DNA of 64,000 nt from Anaeramoeba flamelloides (GCA_027625915.1 JANTQA010000015.1:1054001-1118000); one strand, 5' to 3'. Shown: positions 23,064-36,297, numbered from the stretch's first letter. The notes: a model not told the origin generated them from the sequence alone. Numbers and translations are program-made.

Positions 23064-23316
23064 ATATATCCTTTGGTATACGATAACACCTATAATAGAA
23101 ATAATTTCAAATCAAAGATAAATTTCCTTGATGTGAAATTTGTTACCATAGAAAATCAATTTAAAAATTCTTGCAAATTGGAGATAAAAAATAAAAAATT
23201 CTGAAAAAAGAATTTATACTATGTCACAATTCAAACAGACTCTTTTGAAAATGATTTTTTGAGTGTAAAGTATTTTTTGAAGATCTTAAAGAGGAAACAA
23301 TTTTATTTTTTACATT

Positions 23317-24504
23317 ATGAATGCACTCTTATCAACAAAATCAATAAAAATATTCCACAAGTTATTAGTTTGTTGTTCTAATATTGGTGACAGTTTATTA
23401 TTTGAAATAATAGATGATGCACTTATACTTCGTACTTTTGATTCTACCAAATGTGCATTTGTTGTTTTTTACCTTGGTACACAATTTTTTGAACATTTTC
23501 AAGTAAAAAACGAAAAACAAAAAAAGAAAGTCAAAGTCCGTAAAAAGAAAAAGGATAAATATCCCAATACTTTGAATTTGCAGTCTGGTGCTAAAGTAAA
23601 TGTACGTATTGATAAACAAATTAGCACTACATATACCAGAAATAGCGGGAATATTGGAATTAATAGTGAAACCGAAACTGAGACTGAAACTGAAAATGAA
23701 ACCGAAACTGAAACTGAAACAGAAACTGATATCGAAAATGATTATTCAGAGAATGTGATCTTTCAGATCAATCTAAAATCGTTAATTGCCATTTTCAAAA
23801 AAAGTCACTCATACGAAAGAGTAAGTTTTGAAACCTTTGTTGCTGGTAATATTCTTGAGATCACAATTGGACTTCGATTGCAAATGAAGAAAATTATATC
23901 TTTACCCTTTCTTGAATGTGATCTTGTAAATGCTATATATAGCCACGAGGCATTCCCAAACCAAACAGTGTGCCGATCAAAATTGCTAATAAATGCTTTA
24001 AACAAATTTCAAAGCAATACAGGCGAAATAACATTTGAATTCACCAAACAGTCGTTCAACATTAAAAGTCATGAGGTTGATGAGAAACCATCGATCAGAA
24101 AGAAAAAACTCCAAACAGAAATTGTCGTCAAATTATCAAGTTTAGAACTTTATCTTTTAAACGAGAATTTTGTAAACTGTGAATTAACTTTTGTTTTGAA
24201 AGAATTCAGAGCGATATTAAATTTTTGTGACTATGTACATCAACCAGTTAATATTTTTTTCGACTTTGAAGGCAAACCAATACTCATTTCAATTAAGATT
24301 CCAAACGAGCTTAGAATGGATTTTATAATGTCAACTTTTGATAATTTGAATCTCTCAAATTTTGATGAACAAAATATTCTTCCAAATTTTCCCCAACTTT
24401 CCAGTCTTACCAGTTGCGAGGACTCAGATTCAACAGTGAGGTATCAAAGTTCTCAACCAAATTCAAATACCTTGCAAAATTCTCCAAAAACTCACAATAA
24501 TTAA
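23317..24504 (+). CDS. RAD9: RAD9 checkpoint clamp subunit
   Basis: A single exon of 395 residues. RAD9 forms the PCNA-like 9-1-1 ring with RAD1 and HUS1, loaded at DNA damage in the nucleus to activate the ATR-type checkpoint. The N-terminal clamp half is clear (IGDSLLFEIIDDALILRTFD at 23-42, then FFEHFQ at 57-62). The second half contains the diagnostic LKEFRAILNFCDYVHQPVNI and FDFEGKPILISI segments, near 290-325. Between the first strands and INLKSLIAIF (151-160), where known RAD9 proteins have a short loop, sits about 80 residues of Lys-rich then Thr-Glu repeat sequence (66-145). The Ser/Asn-rich tail after about 350 corresponds to the variable C-terminal tail that is phosphorylated in other species; specific sites cannot be assigned. 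The start codon gives an N-terminus aligned to known RAD9 ends, so the gene looks complete. Confidence 0.88.
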   Translation: MNALLSTKSIKIFHKLLVCCSNIGDSLLFEIIDDALILRTFDSTKCAFVVFYLGTQFFEHFQVKNEKQKKKVKVRKKKKDKYPNTLNLQSGAKVNVRIDKQISTTYTRNSGNIGINSETETETETENETETETETETDIENDYSENVIFQINLKSLIAIFKKSHSYERVSFETFVAGNILEITIGLRLQMKKIISLPFLECDLVNAIYSHEAFPNQTVCRSKLLINALNKFQSNTGEITFEFTKQSFNIKSHEVDEKPSIRKKKLQTEIVVKLSSLELYLLNENFVNCELTFVLKEFRAILNFCDYVHQPVNIFFDFEGKPILISIKIPNELRMDFIMSTFDNLNLSNFDEQNILPNFPQLSSLTSCEDSDSTVRYQSSQPNSNTLQNSPKTHNN

Positions 24505-27484
24505 ATTTATAAATGCAATTTTAATGACAAATACAATGGTCTGTAAATATAAATAATCTTTATATATCAATCTGAAAAATTTGCAGGATTATATTTTTTT
24601 TCTTTTTCCAGATTAAAAAAAAAAAAAAGATATTTTATTACCTCAAATTTTTATTATTCTAAAATTTCCTTTTTTATTTTCTTTTTTTATCTAAAAATAA
24701 CTTAATTTTCTGTTGTAACTGTGAGTTTGTTTTGAATTCTTGTTCTGTTACGAAAATCGATTGATTTTTTTAAGAAAAAAAAGGAATTTAAAAAAAAAAA
24801 CTATTTACTCTACTACACTCTAAGGTCATAAACAGCACCCCTCATTTCTAAATTTATGTTTAAAAATTTTAATAAAGAATCATAATAATCTTAAAAATTA
24901 AAAAACGATAGAATGAATAATTAGTCTTTATTATGGATAATATCTTTGATATTATTCTTTTTTTTTTTTTATTACTAATTTGAATTAATTCTTAAATCTA
25001 AATTATTCCACTTTTTTTATAGAATGAGCAGTTTCATAAAAAATGGTTAAATAGCTTTAATATTTCAAAATTTGAATTTTTATTGCATAAATTGCAAGAT
25101 TTTTTTTATTATTTTATTCTAAAAATAAACATAAGACTTTATAACCAAGTTATTTGTTAAATTATCGTTCAATAGAATCTAAAACTTTAATTATCAATAT
25201 TGTTTGCAATAGATTTTTTTATGAATTTGAGATATAAATAGAAATTTTTAAAAAAATATTTTTTGTTTTTCTCAAATTAAAAAAAAAACCTTTCGCTTTT
25301 TCAGAATTTAAAATAAAATGGTAAAAAACAAGAATTTAATCAATTTTCTTGTATAATAAATAACACATATTCAATGTCTTTAACTCTACCAGAATTTAAA
25401 CAAATTGGGTGAAATTAAAAATATTACTTAATTTCTTTGAATTAAAAAAAGTACAATAAGCTTAGTCTAATTAAAAAAAATAAAGAGAAAATAGAAGAAG
25501 TTTTCTTTTAATCTCTGTAATTAAAAAAAAATATTTAGGATGGTTTTCTTGAGTTTTTGTTTATTTGAAAAATCAATAGATTTAAATAATAAAACAGAAA
25601 ACTTCACGGCACTGTTACGAAACTTTGTGGCACATACCAACAAATTTTCTGTTTATTTTAATTATTATTATCTTTGATATTTTTCAAATATTTTTTTTCT
25701 TTCATATACAGAACTACAGTCATTAGAGTCAGAAACACTTTTAAGACACAAAATTTGCTGAAATTTAAGGTATAAAAAAAATCTCAAATTATAGTAATAT
25801 TTTGGGAATTTTTCTTACAAATATTATTTTACTATTATTTCTATTTTGTAATAACTTAATTTGGAATTATTTTTATCTGTTAAATTATGTTGAAAATTTG
25901 TGTCTTAAAAGTGGAACTGACTGTATTATTTTTCATAATTGTTGAATTTTTTAATTATTTCTATTCTTCTCTTTTTTTTTTTTTTGATAATAATTTTCTA
26001 ACATAGCTCGTTTATCTCAATGTAGAAGTAAATATTATAACCTAAAAATAAATGGGGATAAAGAACTCCTTGATAAAACCCTAGTACACCTTTGTAAATA
26101 ATAATTTTTTAACCAAATTTTATTTTTATCATTTCAAATATTTTTATCAAGGCTGTAGTGAACTAAAAATGTTTTAAGTAGTATCATTACATTTTTTAAT
26201 ATTAATTGCAATTATAAAAAAAATATTTAATTTTTATATTTATTTTTGAATTTTTTAGTTCAAATAATAAATTCAGTATGGCTATTCATTTATATATATA
26301 TATATATATATTGTAACCAAATTTATAATCTGCTACTAGATTCCAAGAATATTCTATCCCTGTATAAAAATGTTTTAGAGGAAATATTGTTAAATTTTTT
26401 TTGAATTGGGGTGGGTCTATAAAAGAAAGAAATTACTTTATCTTGTGCATTATGGATAAAACATTTTTTTTTTCTTAAAATTTATTATTTCTTGTCTTGG
26501 GTTATTAATCCACTGTGTAAAAATATTTTTGATCTTATTTAAACAAAAAAAATATTCTTTTTCATTCTTTTTTTTAGGGTCCAATTTGTAAACTTGTATT
26601 ACATGAAAATCTTTAACAGGGTTATTTTTTTGGAATTATATTAAATCATAAATATCTTGTAAAAGAAATATCTTTCGTATTCATCAGTTATAAATCTTTA
26701 AATTTTTTAAAATAATATTCCTTTATTTATTTGAAAAAATTACATATTTCACCTGAGTTTTTGCTTTCAAATGTTTAACATCAGCAATGTGTTAATCATG
26801 ATATTAAAGCTCTCGTCCCAGTAGAAAAGTAAAAAAATGGAATATTTTTATCCGTATTTTTAAATTAACTTTTTTGGAATTTCTTAAAGTTATAGTTTTG
26901 AATCGACTATTTGGCTAGGTTGAATAATAATCATTTTTATATTTCAAGTAACCTTTTGTTCGGGGGTAATTGAAAATGGAGATTGAAAAAAAAATAGACT
27001 TTTTTTGTTTTTATAATTGGACTAGGGCTTTAAAACTTTAAAAATCAAAAAAAAACAAAAAAAAAATGAACAGCACTCTATTTTTCTTTACAATTGAAAA
27101 GGAGCTATGATTCAATTCTTTATAAATAAAATATTGTATTTTTTAACAAAATTGTGGACTTTTAAATTATAATTTAATCCAATTTCTTTTAAAATTCAAT
27201 TTATCAAAGGATATATTCATAAATATCACCTTTCCAAAGAATATTCTCAACAAACCTAATAGTTTTCCCCACTTTTGTCAAGAGAAACAAAAATTATTTA
27301 TATTTATAATAAAGAGAATGATAAATTATTCAATATGGATATCGTGATCATTCTTTACTTGATAAATGAATGAATAAAAAACAATTGTCAAAAAAAAAAC
27401 AAGAATAAAATCAAAACTATTTCTATCTTAAAAAATAATTAATTCGTTTATTTTTCTTTGAATAATAAATTTCTATTCAATTAA
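24505..27484. other. Intergenic region between convergent RAD9 and NUP210
   Basis: The two flanking genes converge, so this 3-kb stretch should hold both 3' ends and no promoter for either. It contains a MITE family 1 copy (25715-25925), an (AT)n tract near 26291-26311 and a segment (25530-25610) resembling, in inverted orientation, 42590-42780. Otherwise it is AT-rich filler in which I see nothing. Confidence 0.65.
25715..25925. mobile_element. MITE family 1, copy 3
   Basis: Left end TACAGTCATTAGAGTCAGAA (a small internal change from the consensus) and right end GTGGAACTGACTGTA, with TA at both borders. Internal landmarks (AAGACACAAAATTTGCTGAA, AAAATCTCAAATTA) match the other copies, but the loop region has diverged. 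Confidence 0.75.
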
Positions 27485-29098
27485 TTAAAAAATATTTTTT
27501 ATAGAATTAAAATTGATTATAAACAATAGTAAAAGTAATAATAATAAAATTATTAAAAGGAATTTTGAAAGAATAGAATTGAATAAAGTATTTAGGTTAA
27601 AATAATTAAAATTTTTATTGATATAATTAATTGTGATTTGGTTATGTTGATCTGTTAATTTATCATAAAAAGAAACAATTACATCATTCCAATCCATTTG
27701 ATCATTTTTTACACTTACTAGGATTTTCAAATTTTGAGTATTTGGAAAATGATTTAAATCAGAGCCAATATCATTATCCTTCTGAGTTAATGTTTTGATT
27801 AAAATTTTGGAATTATCTGAAGTTGAAATAATAATATCGTTTTGTGGCTGAATATTAACAATATTTATTATAAATGACTGACGATCTTTATAAAATGTGA
27901 ACTGATTATCTGGAAATAAAATGATAAAATTGTCATTCAAGGGCAAATATTTCATTTGGGTATATTTATAAGATTCGAACTGATCAAAGGCTGTGACTTT
28001 TAAATTAATATAATTATAATCATCATAATGATTAAAGCCCTGAAATATCGGTTTATTATTATAATTATAATTATTATAATTATCATTATTATCATTATTT
28101 GGTATCGAATTTAGTGGAATAAATCTTAATAAACAATAATATTGATTATTTAATTTATCATAACTATTCCAAGATTTAATAAACCTAATGTTTGGGGTTT
28201 TACAAGTAAATTTAATATTTTGATCAATAATTTTAGACTTTTGATGAAAAATTTGATTATTATGATAAAAATTGATTGGGAATTGCAATTCAAATTGTTC
28301 ATTTGAATCTAAAAAATTTTTTATTTTTTGTATTGAATAAGAGGAAGTATCTATTTGGATATTATTGATCTGATTAATATTAACATTAATTTCAGAATCT
28401 AAGTGTAAATTTTGCTTTATAAATATATTTCCAGTTTTTAAAGCAATACCTTTATATAAAATATTATTTTTATTACTGTTTTCATTATTGTAATCATTAT
28501 CATCATCATAATTATTTTTTTGTTCAATATTAAAAATAGTTGAATTTGAAGAAATAAAACGGTTATTAAAAAAATTTATTATTCCACCCAAATGAATTAA
28601 TTGATTAGAATAAAAATATTTATTTTCTACACTAATATAAATCTGATCATTAACCTCTGGTTGATTTTGTAACCAAACAATAAATTTCGTGTTACCTATT
28701 TGTTTGCCAGTTATAATAAAGGTGCAATTATTTTGTTCAACATCGATCATATGTGGGTTGTCAGCTTTATATAATATTGTTAACCCAGAGCAAGAATAAA
28801 ATTGGTTACCCATTTCATCAAATAATTTAATTGTGTAAATTAATTTTGAAGAATTATCAATATTAGAGAGGGTTGTTGAATTACAAACATTTTTTGGATA
28901 TAATTGTAATTTTGTTATTGGTTTGATTATAATTTGCAAAATTAAATTATTATCAAATTCATCATTACTATTAAAATTTGTCTTACTTTCAATTAGAATA
29001 TTGGAAATGCTTGAACTTATATTATCTTTATTATATTTTACTGGTTGCTGTAGTTGTAAGTGTTCCGGCTGTTGTTGTTGTTGTTTTTGTTGTTGTTT

Positions 29099-29129
<31 letters not shown>

Positions 29130-31083
29130 TGTCGTTGGTGATCGCTTAGTACTATTATTTCATTTTTTAAAGAATCGATCGTTATTAATTGATTATTTAA
29201 TAATTTATAATAATTCAATTCTTGATAATTTGTTAATACCCTTATTCGATTGTTATAAGTTAAAAATATTTTCTTTGGCATTAATGATAATAAAGGATCA
29301 ATAATTTTGATTTTAAAATCGGTTTTTAAAATGATATCTGAATTTAGTAAATGGGTTTCGATATTAACCATTGTCTCACCAATGTTTTTCCCAATTAATA
29401 AAGGTGAATATAAAGGTCTGGAGTTACAATTAAATTGTAAGTCTATTATTGAATTATTTTCAACTTTCCAATAGAAATTAATTATTTTATTCAAATTATA
29501 AATCTTATCAAAATAAATATTTTTATTTTCAATTAAGCCCAATAATGTTATTGGGATTTTGTTATTAAGCAATAATGAGGATTTTTTTAAATTATTTTGA
29601 ATTTTGATTAAATTTAAATATTTAACCTTGATTTGGAAATGATTTTTTGCTAAAAATTGATCTTTTTCTTTGAAAAGTGCAGTAATATTTGTTATACCTA
29701 CATTATGTGCCGTAACTATCCCTTGTGAATTTATTGACAAAATATTTTCATTTTCGACATGATATTGGATATTAATAAATTGGTTGTTGATGCCGCCTTT
29801 ATATTGTAATAATAATTGAGAGCTAGGGAACATTATGATATCACTGGGAATGATTTCGAATTTTCGAAATATGTTGATCGTCATTGTATTGCTTTTAACA
29901 ATTTTGCCGCTTCTCGTCCTTGCTTGGACATAGAGCCTTGTTTTGCCTAAGGAAAATGCCTGGATTTTTAAAACGGGTGCATGGAAATATGAACCACCGG
30001 GGATATGAAGAATCTTGTTATCGGTGATTACTTCAAGATCCATAAATCTTAATTGCTCATCAGAAAATAATTTATATAATTGATCGTATACTTTAATTTT
30101 TAAAAAGGTATAATTGCCTATTTCAATTTGGTTTCGAATTGAAATTTCAATTTTGACTATTTCGGAGACCCTAACCACGGAATGTGCTGGTATTGAACCT
30201 TCTAGGCATGGATCAAATACACAAATTTCAGTTATTCCGGGTTTCATTGGAATTATGTTTACGACATGATTATAAATTTTTTTTTTGTTGTTGTTTATTA
30301 ATTTATTAAAAAAGTTTTTTTTTTTTTCAATTTTAACGATACCACTATTATTGGCAATAAATTGGTAATATTTATTAAAAGGGGTTGTAATTAATTGTAA
30401 TGAATTAATGGCGTGATTAAACAAAGTTGCGTATTTGGGTTCAATTTTCGGATAGGTATCAAGACTAAATACAACATTTGAATTGATTATTGTTGAATTT
30501 AAGTTTAAATATGTCCTCAAGTCTTTAATGTTTAATTTCTTAAAAATCTTTAATTTTTTTAATTTTTCTTCATTTAATCCCAAAATTCTGATATCAATTT
30601 TGGCTATATCAATTTGATTTTGGATTTTTAAATTTTTGTAAATCAAGCCATTAATTTGATTTTCATTATTTTGATAATATTTATTGTTATTATTATTATT
30701 ATTATTATTAATGATATTATTATTACTATGAGGATCACGATTATGAATTTCCAAATCGTCTTGATCAAAAATATTGATTAATTTAGAATTGTTGCTCTTA
30801 AATTCAAGTAAAAGAGAGTCAACGTTAGTAAAAATTCTATTTTTATTATCAATTATTAAAACATTTATTTTAATATTTCGATCATTTTGAATACGATATG
30901 CCTTAGGTAAATTATAATTTTGATTATTGATTATCTGATTAATTTTTGGAAATTTATTCGAATATAAATTTGAGCATTGCAAATTATCATCAAAACCATT
31001 ATTATTGTTCATATTATTCAAGAAATTATTTACCTTGTTTGAACATAATTCATGATTGTGATTATTCATTTTTATATTATTAA

Positions 31084-31147
<64 letters not shown>

Positions 31148-34041
31148 TAATAAATTGTTCTTTGATGGGAAAACTAACAATTTTGAAGGTACGGAACACG
31201 ATATTTTCAACTTGATCCAATCCTTTGAGGGATATTGATCATTATCGGATTTTAAATTTTTAATTATTATTTCAATTTCTTGTTCAGTTAAAGATAGGCA
31301 TCTAAAAGAGAAATAATTTCTATTTATTTTTTTGGAAACAAATTTATTATTTTTTCTAATGAAATTTTCATTGTCAATTATTTCGATGTCTTCCAGGATT
31401 TCAAATTTGATACTCTTTTCATGATATTCAGGATTATGAGGCCAAGCAATTGGTCCGCCATAGAAATAAATCTTAATAATTGAACCTAAAGTAGCCATAT
31501 GTATATGAGTGCTTTTGGTACCAGTATTCAAATTATTCCTTTTTAATGTAACCGGATCAAGTATTTCGAGTGGCTGATACACAGCTAATTTGGCGTGGTC
31601 TATTAATGGTGGCAGGGAATTTCCTAATTTTAGCATGACGGTAATATCAGTAACACCCGTGCCTTTTGATATTAAAGTCTTTAAATTATTTTTATTATTC
31701 TTTGTCGTTTTTTCTTCTAGAAATTTGAAAATGGTCAGATCTGAAATACTCCATTCTAAATCAAGAGTCATTAAATTATCAAAATATTTGCCTTTTTTAT
31801 TTTTTAAAAATACTTGCATTTCAATTAATTCATTTAATAAGACCTGTGTTTTAATGGTTTTTAACTTGATAAAAGTTGGGATTGAGACAACTATTTCAGA
31901 AGTTGCATAATTACTTTCATCTTTTAATTCCTCTTCAGTCATCTTTATATCATAAACTTTAATAATTGCCTTACCAATGTTATTTATTATTAATTTCCCA
32001 TCTTGCGTGACATTAACAATATTTGGGTCCATTGAAAAAAATTTATAATAGCCACTTCCTCCTGTTACCGTCAAGATATCATATTCTTTTTTTCTATTGT
32101 TGTTGCTCTCTTCGTTTTTGTTGTTATTGTTGTCGTTGTTGTCATTTTCGTTTTTGTTTTCGTTTCCGTTTTCGTTTTCGTCTTCATTTTGTTGTTGTTC
32201 TTCGTTAATAACATTTTGATTTGGTAAAATATAAGGTAAATGTATTTTTGATGGTGTTAAATAAACTTTTTTCGAAATAATCAAATTTTTTGTCAAGTTT
32301 TGGAAATCTGAAAATTCATCAATTTGAATATTATTACTAATCTTGTTATGATTCATTTTTATATCAATTGTAACATTGCCAACCATTTTGGTCTCCAATT
32401 GATAATAAAGATCGCGGGTATTTGGAATAAAGCTGGATTTTTGAAATAAATCTTTCAAGATTATCAATTTTTGGTTATATGGAGAATAAAACTCCATCTT
32501 GATTTCAATTAAATTAATTAGATTTTCGTTTAATTGAATTGCATTATCATTGCCATCAATTAGTTGTAAATTTAAAATATATGTTTTGAATGAATTCATT
32601 AGTATAACACCGCCTTGAAGAGGTAAACTTTTTTTACAGATTGCTTCCTTTGATTCCATTAGTTGTTCATATCCAGTAACATTCGCTGGATAAATTGATA
32701 ATTTAAAACCTTTTGGTTTGACAACATTCAATTGTGTTTGAATTTGCATTTCTTTCAAAGACTTGTCTTGAATAATAATGCTCGTCTTGCCTTGCAATAG
32801 CGCAGTTACCATCCCAACATCATTTACGATCGCAACTTGATTGTTTGTCGACTTCCAAGAATATTTCTTGTCAGGCAAAGCAATTTGATCCGCATTTTGA
32901 TATTTCATCAAAAAGAGCGAATATTTGAAAGTTGTTCCACGTAGCAAATAAATTGGTAAATTTGGTTTTATTATTAATTCTGATCGAATAATTAAAGACA
33001 CTTTGTCCTTTAATAAATGTGGTGTCAGTGCCTTGGTTAGTGAAATGGTAACATTCATTTTCCCGGTATTTAACACCTTGATAATGAAGATTGACGGATC
33101 GTTTGGGAAGTTGTTGATAAATTTTTCAGGTTCCTCAACAATCTGGATCAGATCTTCCTGTTGAGTCTCATACCCCCACTGGAACGGTAAACTTTTTAAT
33201 GTTGTAAATACATTCCCCTTGGAGTCGTACCCTTGGACATTGAAAATCTCATACCTTGAATTGAGGGAAATGGTACGTGATGTTGTTAAAATTTCTAAGC
33301 GGCTGATTTGATCCACAAACACATCAACAGTAATTATCCTGTCACTCTCTATTATTTGGATATTTTTGGATTTGTTTGTTTGTTTGTTTGTTGGTCGGTA
33401 GAGGGTTTTTTATTAATAAATTTCTTGGTTTTTTTTGTTGAGTCCAGAACACAAACAACAAAGAAAAAGGAAAAAAAAAAAATCAAAAAGAAGGAATTTT
33501 GGGTTTTTTTTTTTTAACGTTTTAATTATCCCCATCAAAAGTAATTTGTTTTTTTTTTGTAAATTGATTTCAAGGTAATTAAATGAGTGGAATATTGAAG
33601 TAATTGATTTTCAATTTTTGAGAGATCTTTTTGTTTTGAAGAAAGAAAAAAAAATCTTTCAAATGAATTTAAAATTCTGACGTAACATTTGTTGCTTGGC
33701 TTATGGATCTGAATTGTTTTTTTTTTTTTTTTTTGTTTTTACTTACTTTTGTCTTTTGCAAAAATTTGAATGAATTTCCTTTCAGAAGATTTGTGCAACA
33801 CTGTTAGCAAGCAAGACATTGAACATTTTTTTGAATGCTTCAAAATTGTCTCAACTTTGACGATCTCAGGATTACTACTTTCAAAAGTAAAACATCCATT
33901 TGTAGTATTCAGTTGGTATTCTACAGATTGTGTAGAATGAACAGGAAGCAACAAATTTAAGTTGGAAATTTTTCCTTCATGACATTGGGCTTGGATAAGA
34001 ATTAGGCATATTAATAATAAAAAAGAAAAATACTTGTTCAT
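27485..34041 (-). CDS. NUP210: Nuclear pore membrane glycoprotein gp210 (NUP210)
   Basis: Two exons (34041-33747 and 33348-27485) join in phase through a 398-nt GT-AG intron to give 2052 residues. NUP210 is the single-pass membrane nucleoporin whose lumenal part forms a ring around the pore membrane. An N-terminal signal peptide is evident (Leu/Ile-rich core within residues 1-19). The lumenal part shows repeated Ig-like (BIG2-type) folds; the best family match is the block YSWKSTNNQVAIVNDVGMVT then QDKSLKEMQ and LNVVKPKGFKLSI in the N-terminal third. A single membrane segment of Leu/Ile residues is near the C-terminus, followed by only about nine residues, far shorter than the animal tail. 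Asn runs (encoded near 30685-30720 and 31084-31145), a Glu/Asn-rich block (near 32100-32190) and a Gln run (near 29050-29135) interrupt loops. The length is a little above the vertebrate protein (about 1900), which these runs could explain. Confidence 0.88.
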
Positions 34042-34539
34042 TAATTAACACAAAGAAATCAAAAAATGATTTTCAAATGTTGGTTATTAAATTGTTAAAT
34101 ATGTTCTCACCATCCCAAAAACAAAACCTTATGAACCGTGGAGATTATTTGGGAGAAGAAATGAGTTTTTGTTGATTATTTCAATCAAGTTTGAAGGGTT
34201 TGATCTTAAATCTAAAAAACGATGGTTTCTTTATCTTGTAATTATACGTCAGTCTTGAGACTATAAAATCACTTTGTACTAAAAGGTGAAAAAATAAACC
34301 CCTTTGCAAAAATTTGGACACACCCAAAATCAAAAATTGGCTCAAAAAAACCTCAGTTTATTATATTTTTACAAACGTAATATAAAACCACATTTAAGTT
34401 ACTGATTATTAATGTTTTTATAAGTATTCATTTTCATCCAAATAAAAGAAAAAAATATAAAACGAAAAAAAAAATCTGTGTGCCCAAAATAATGAAACGA
34501 GCTGAACATACAATGTATTGGTGAATTTGTTGTTGAAAT

Positions 34540-34850
34540 TTCACCAACAATTGTGGATCGGTATAATGCTAAGATAAAATCGTCAATTTTATCGGATTTT
34601 TCAATTTAACAAACTCAACACTAGCCTTCGATCAACCACCTAAAAAAAATTACAGATCGAACTAAACATATTATGTCACGAGAGAAAAAAGGAAAAAAAA
34701 ACAAAACAAAAAAGACAAAAAATGAAATAGTTTGTAGAAATCAAAATTATTTCCAAATTGAATTTAAAATGTGGTATTTTTATTCTTTCAACAGTTTAAA
34801 ATGTCCCAAATTTTTGGAATTTAGTTTATTCTAATAAAAAAAGGAAGAAA
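34540..34850 (+). repeat. Dispersed repeat H, copy 1
   Basis: It matches about 36560-36870 in order: ATTTTTCAATTTAACAAACT versus a diverged CAACTCAACTTTAACC block, an A-rich block (GAAAAAAGGAAAAAAAAACA), ATCAAAATTATTTCCAAATT, then TTAAAATGTCCCAAATTTTT. The two copies flank repeat E and the MITE at 36099. Confidence 0.5.
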
Positions 34851-35399
34851 ACCGACAAAATAATTAAAAATTTATTTTTGCGACAATAAATTATATATTA
34901 AGCATTTTGATCTTATTAGAATGAAAACAGTATTTTCTTTATTTTTTTTAAGAGAAGAATATTTTTTTATACAAACCTACTTAAATTTTTATCGAAGCAA
35001 TAAAAAAAATTCCCAAAATTTTAAAAATTATTTTTGAATAATTCAAAACAAAAGTAAAAAATGAAAAATAAAAAAAAATATAAAAAGTTTTTATTTATTT
35101 CTTATAATATATTCAAAAAATTAAAAAAATAATTTCAAAACTATCTAAATTGGGTTTTTTATATAATATGATAAAATTATTTTCTGGAATTAAATTTTTA
35201 TTCTATTCATTTTTTACTTTCTGTTAAGTTTTAAATCCCATCATTTACGTGGTTTTTCTATTTAGTAACAATAATTTGACAGTACATGTTGATTCGACTC
35301 AGAGAAATAATTCTTCTAAGTTTTTTTTTTTGTATCATTTTCTTGTTTTTTATTCCAAAAAAAATAATAATAATAATAATAATAATAAAATCAATTAGA

Positions 35400-36050
35400 C
35401 CTAATGGGCTACAGCCAAAAATGTATAATTCACTTTTTTTATTGTTACGAATAAACTAAACCCGGGTTATTTAGACATAACACAAATAATAAACTATAGA
35501 TTAGAGTTTAGGTTCATGATAGAAATACTCAACCAAACCTTAAATTTCAAAAAAAAAAAATATATTAAAAAAGAAATTTGGCACATTTCATTGGAGTTTT
35601 TTTGTCAAAATTTCTCAATTGCTTTAGGAAAATTATAATTAATGAAAATAAGATTATTTTAATTGTGAATATAAATATTTAAATAGAAAATACAACACCT
35701 CAATTTTATGTGTGTTAATTTGGAGTTTCAAAAATTATTTTGTTTTTAATTTTAAAAAAAAAAAAAGCAAAATACAAAAATAAAAAAATACAAAAATAAA
35801 AAAATTTTAAAAAATGAGAAAAAATGATTTTGATTTAAAAATTGAAATTTTAATTGAGATAAATAAATAAAAGAAAGAAAAAAGAAAAGAAAAAGTATAA
35901 AACAATAAAAAAAAATTAACAAAATAAGAAAAAATGATTGGATCTACAAAACTTGAAAAAAATTTTTTTGAGAAGAATAATGAATTAAACTCCTAGAATC
36001 TGTTCTATTTATTTAATAAAACTGGGCCCCTCTAACTAAAAAAGATTTTA
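35400..36050 (+). repeat. Dispersed repeat E, copy 2
   Basis: It matches 15218-15870 in the CDF intron. Common blocks: GCCAAAAATGTATAATTCAC, AAAATTTCTCAATTGCTTTA, AAAAAATGATTTTGATTTAA, AGAAGAATAATGAATTAAAC, and an end with TTTAATAAAACTGGGCCCCT. Low-complexity A-rich expansions separate the blocks. Confidence 0.55.
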
Positions 36051-36098
36051 TATCACTCTCTTACTCTAAAAATTTATTCTTCTAAAATTTAAAGGTTA

Positions 36099-36297
36099 TA
36101 GAGTCAGTTTTAAATTTAAGGCACAAACTTTCCATTTAAATTTAAGTTACAAAAAAAACACAAATTAAGGCATAAAATTTGGAATTTTTTTTTTTGACAA
36201 TATATTTACCTAGAATCGGAATTTTGTACCTTAATTTTCGATTTTTATTGCGCCTTGATTTTAGTTAAATTTTTGTCTTAAATTTGAAACTGATTAT
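36099..36297. mobile_element. MITE family 1, copy 4
   Basis: The left end (TAGAGTCAGTTTTAAATTTA) and right end (AATTTGAAACTGATTATA) are diverged versions of the family termini; interior landmarks AAGGCACAAACTTTCCATTT and AATTTTGTACCTTAATTTTC are clear. Terminal decay suggests it is older than the copy at 3502. Confidence 0.68.

Larger units (their letters stand above)
20074..23316. other. Repeat nest between CDF and RAD9
   Basis: Non-coding. It contains foldback A (20599-21561, ending in (AT)n), a TIR element B inserted in that terminal (AT)n (21561-23063), an inner copy of B's right end (about 22705-22730), and AT-rich filler. The segment 20074-20450, downstream of the CDF stop, presumably holds the CDF 3' UTR, and 23070-23316 presumably holds the RAD9 promoter and leader. 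No defined motif could be assigned there. Confidence 0.65.

Noticed and set aside
24815-24930. Possible inverted LINE 3' end (TACACTCTAAG then diverged similarity to the end of the LINE at 16171-16897)
   Set aside because: Only about a dozen bases match exactly and the remainder is AT-rich, so chance cannot be excluded.
28923-29304. Open frames opposite the NUP210 gene rich in Cys, Ala or Val
   Set aside because: They are antisense readings of the CAG-rich Gln-encoding repeat and its flanks. The opposite strand has a full-length family match.
34312-34495. Inverted motifs ATTTGGACACAC and GTGTGCCCAAAAT resembling mariner-type ends
   Set aside because: Only about 11 bp match with mismatches, no TA borders were clear, and no second copy was found.
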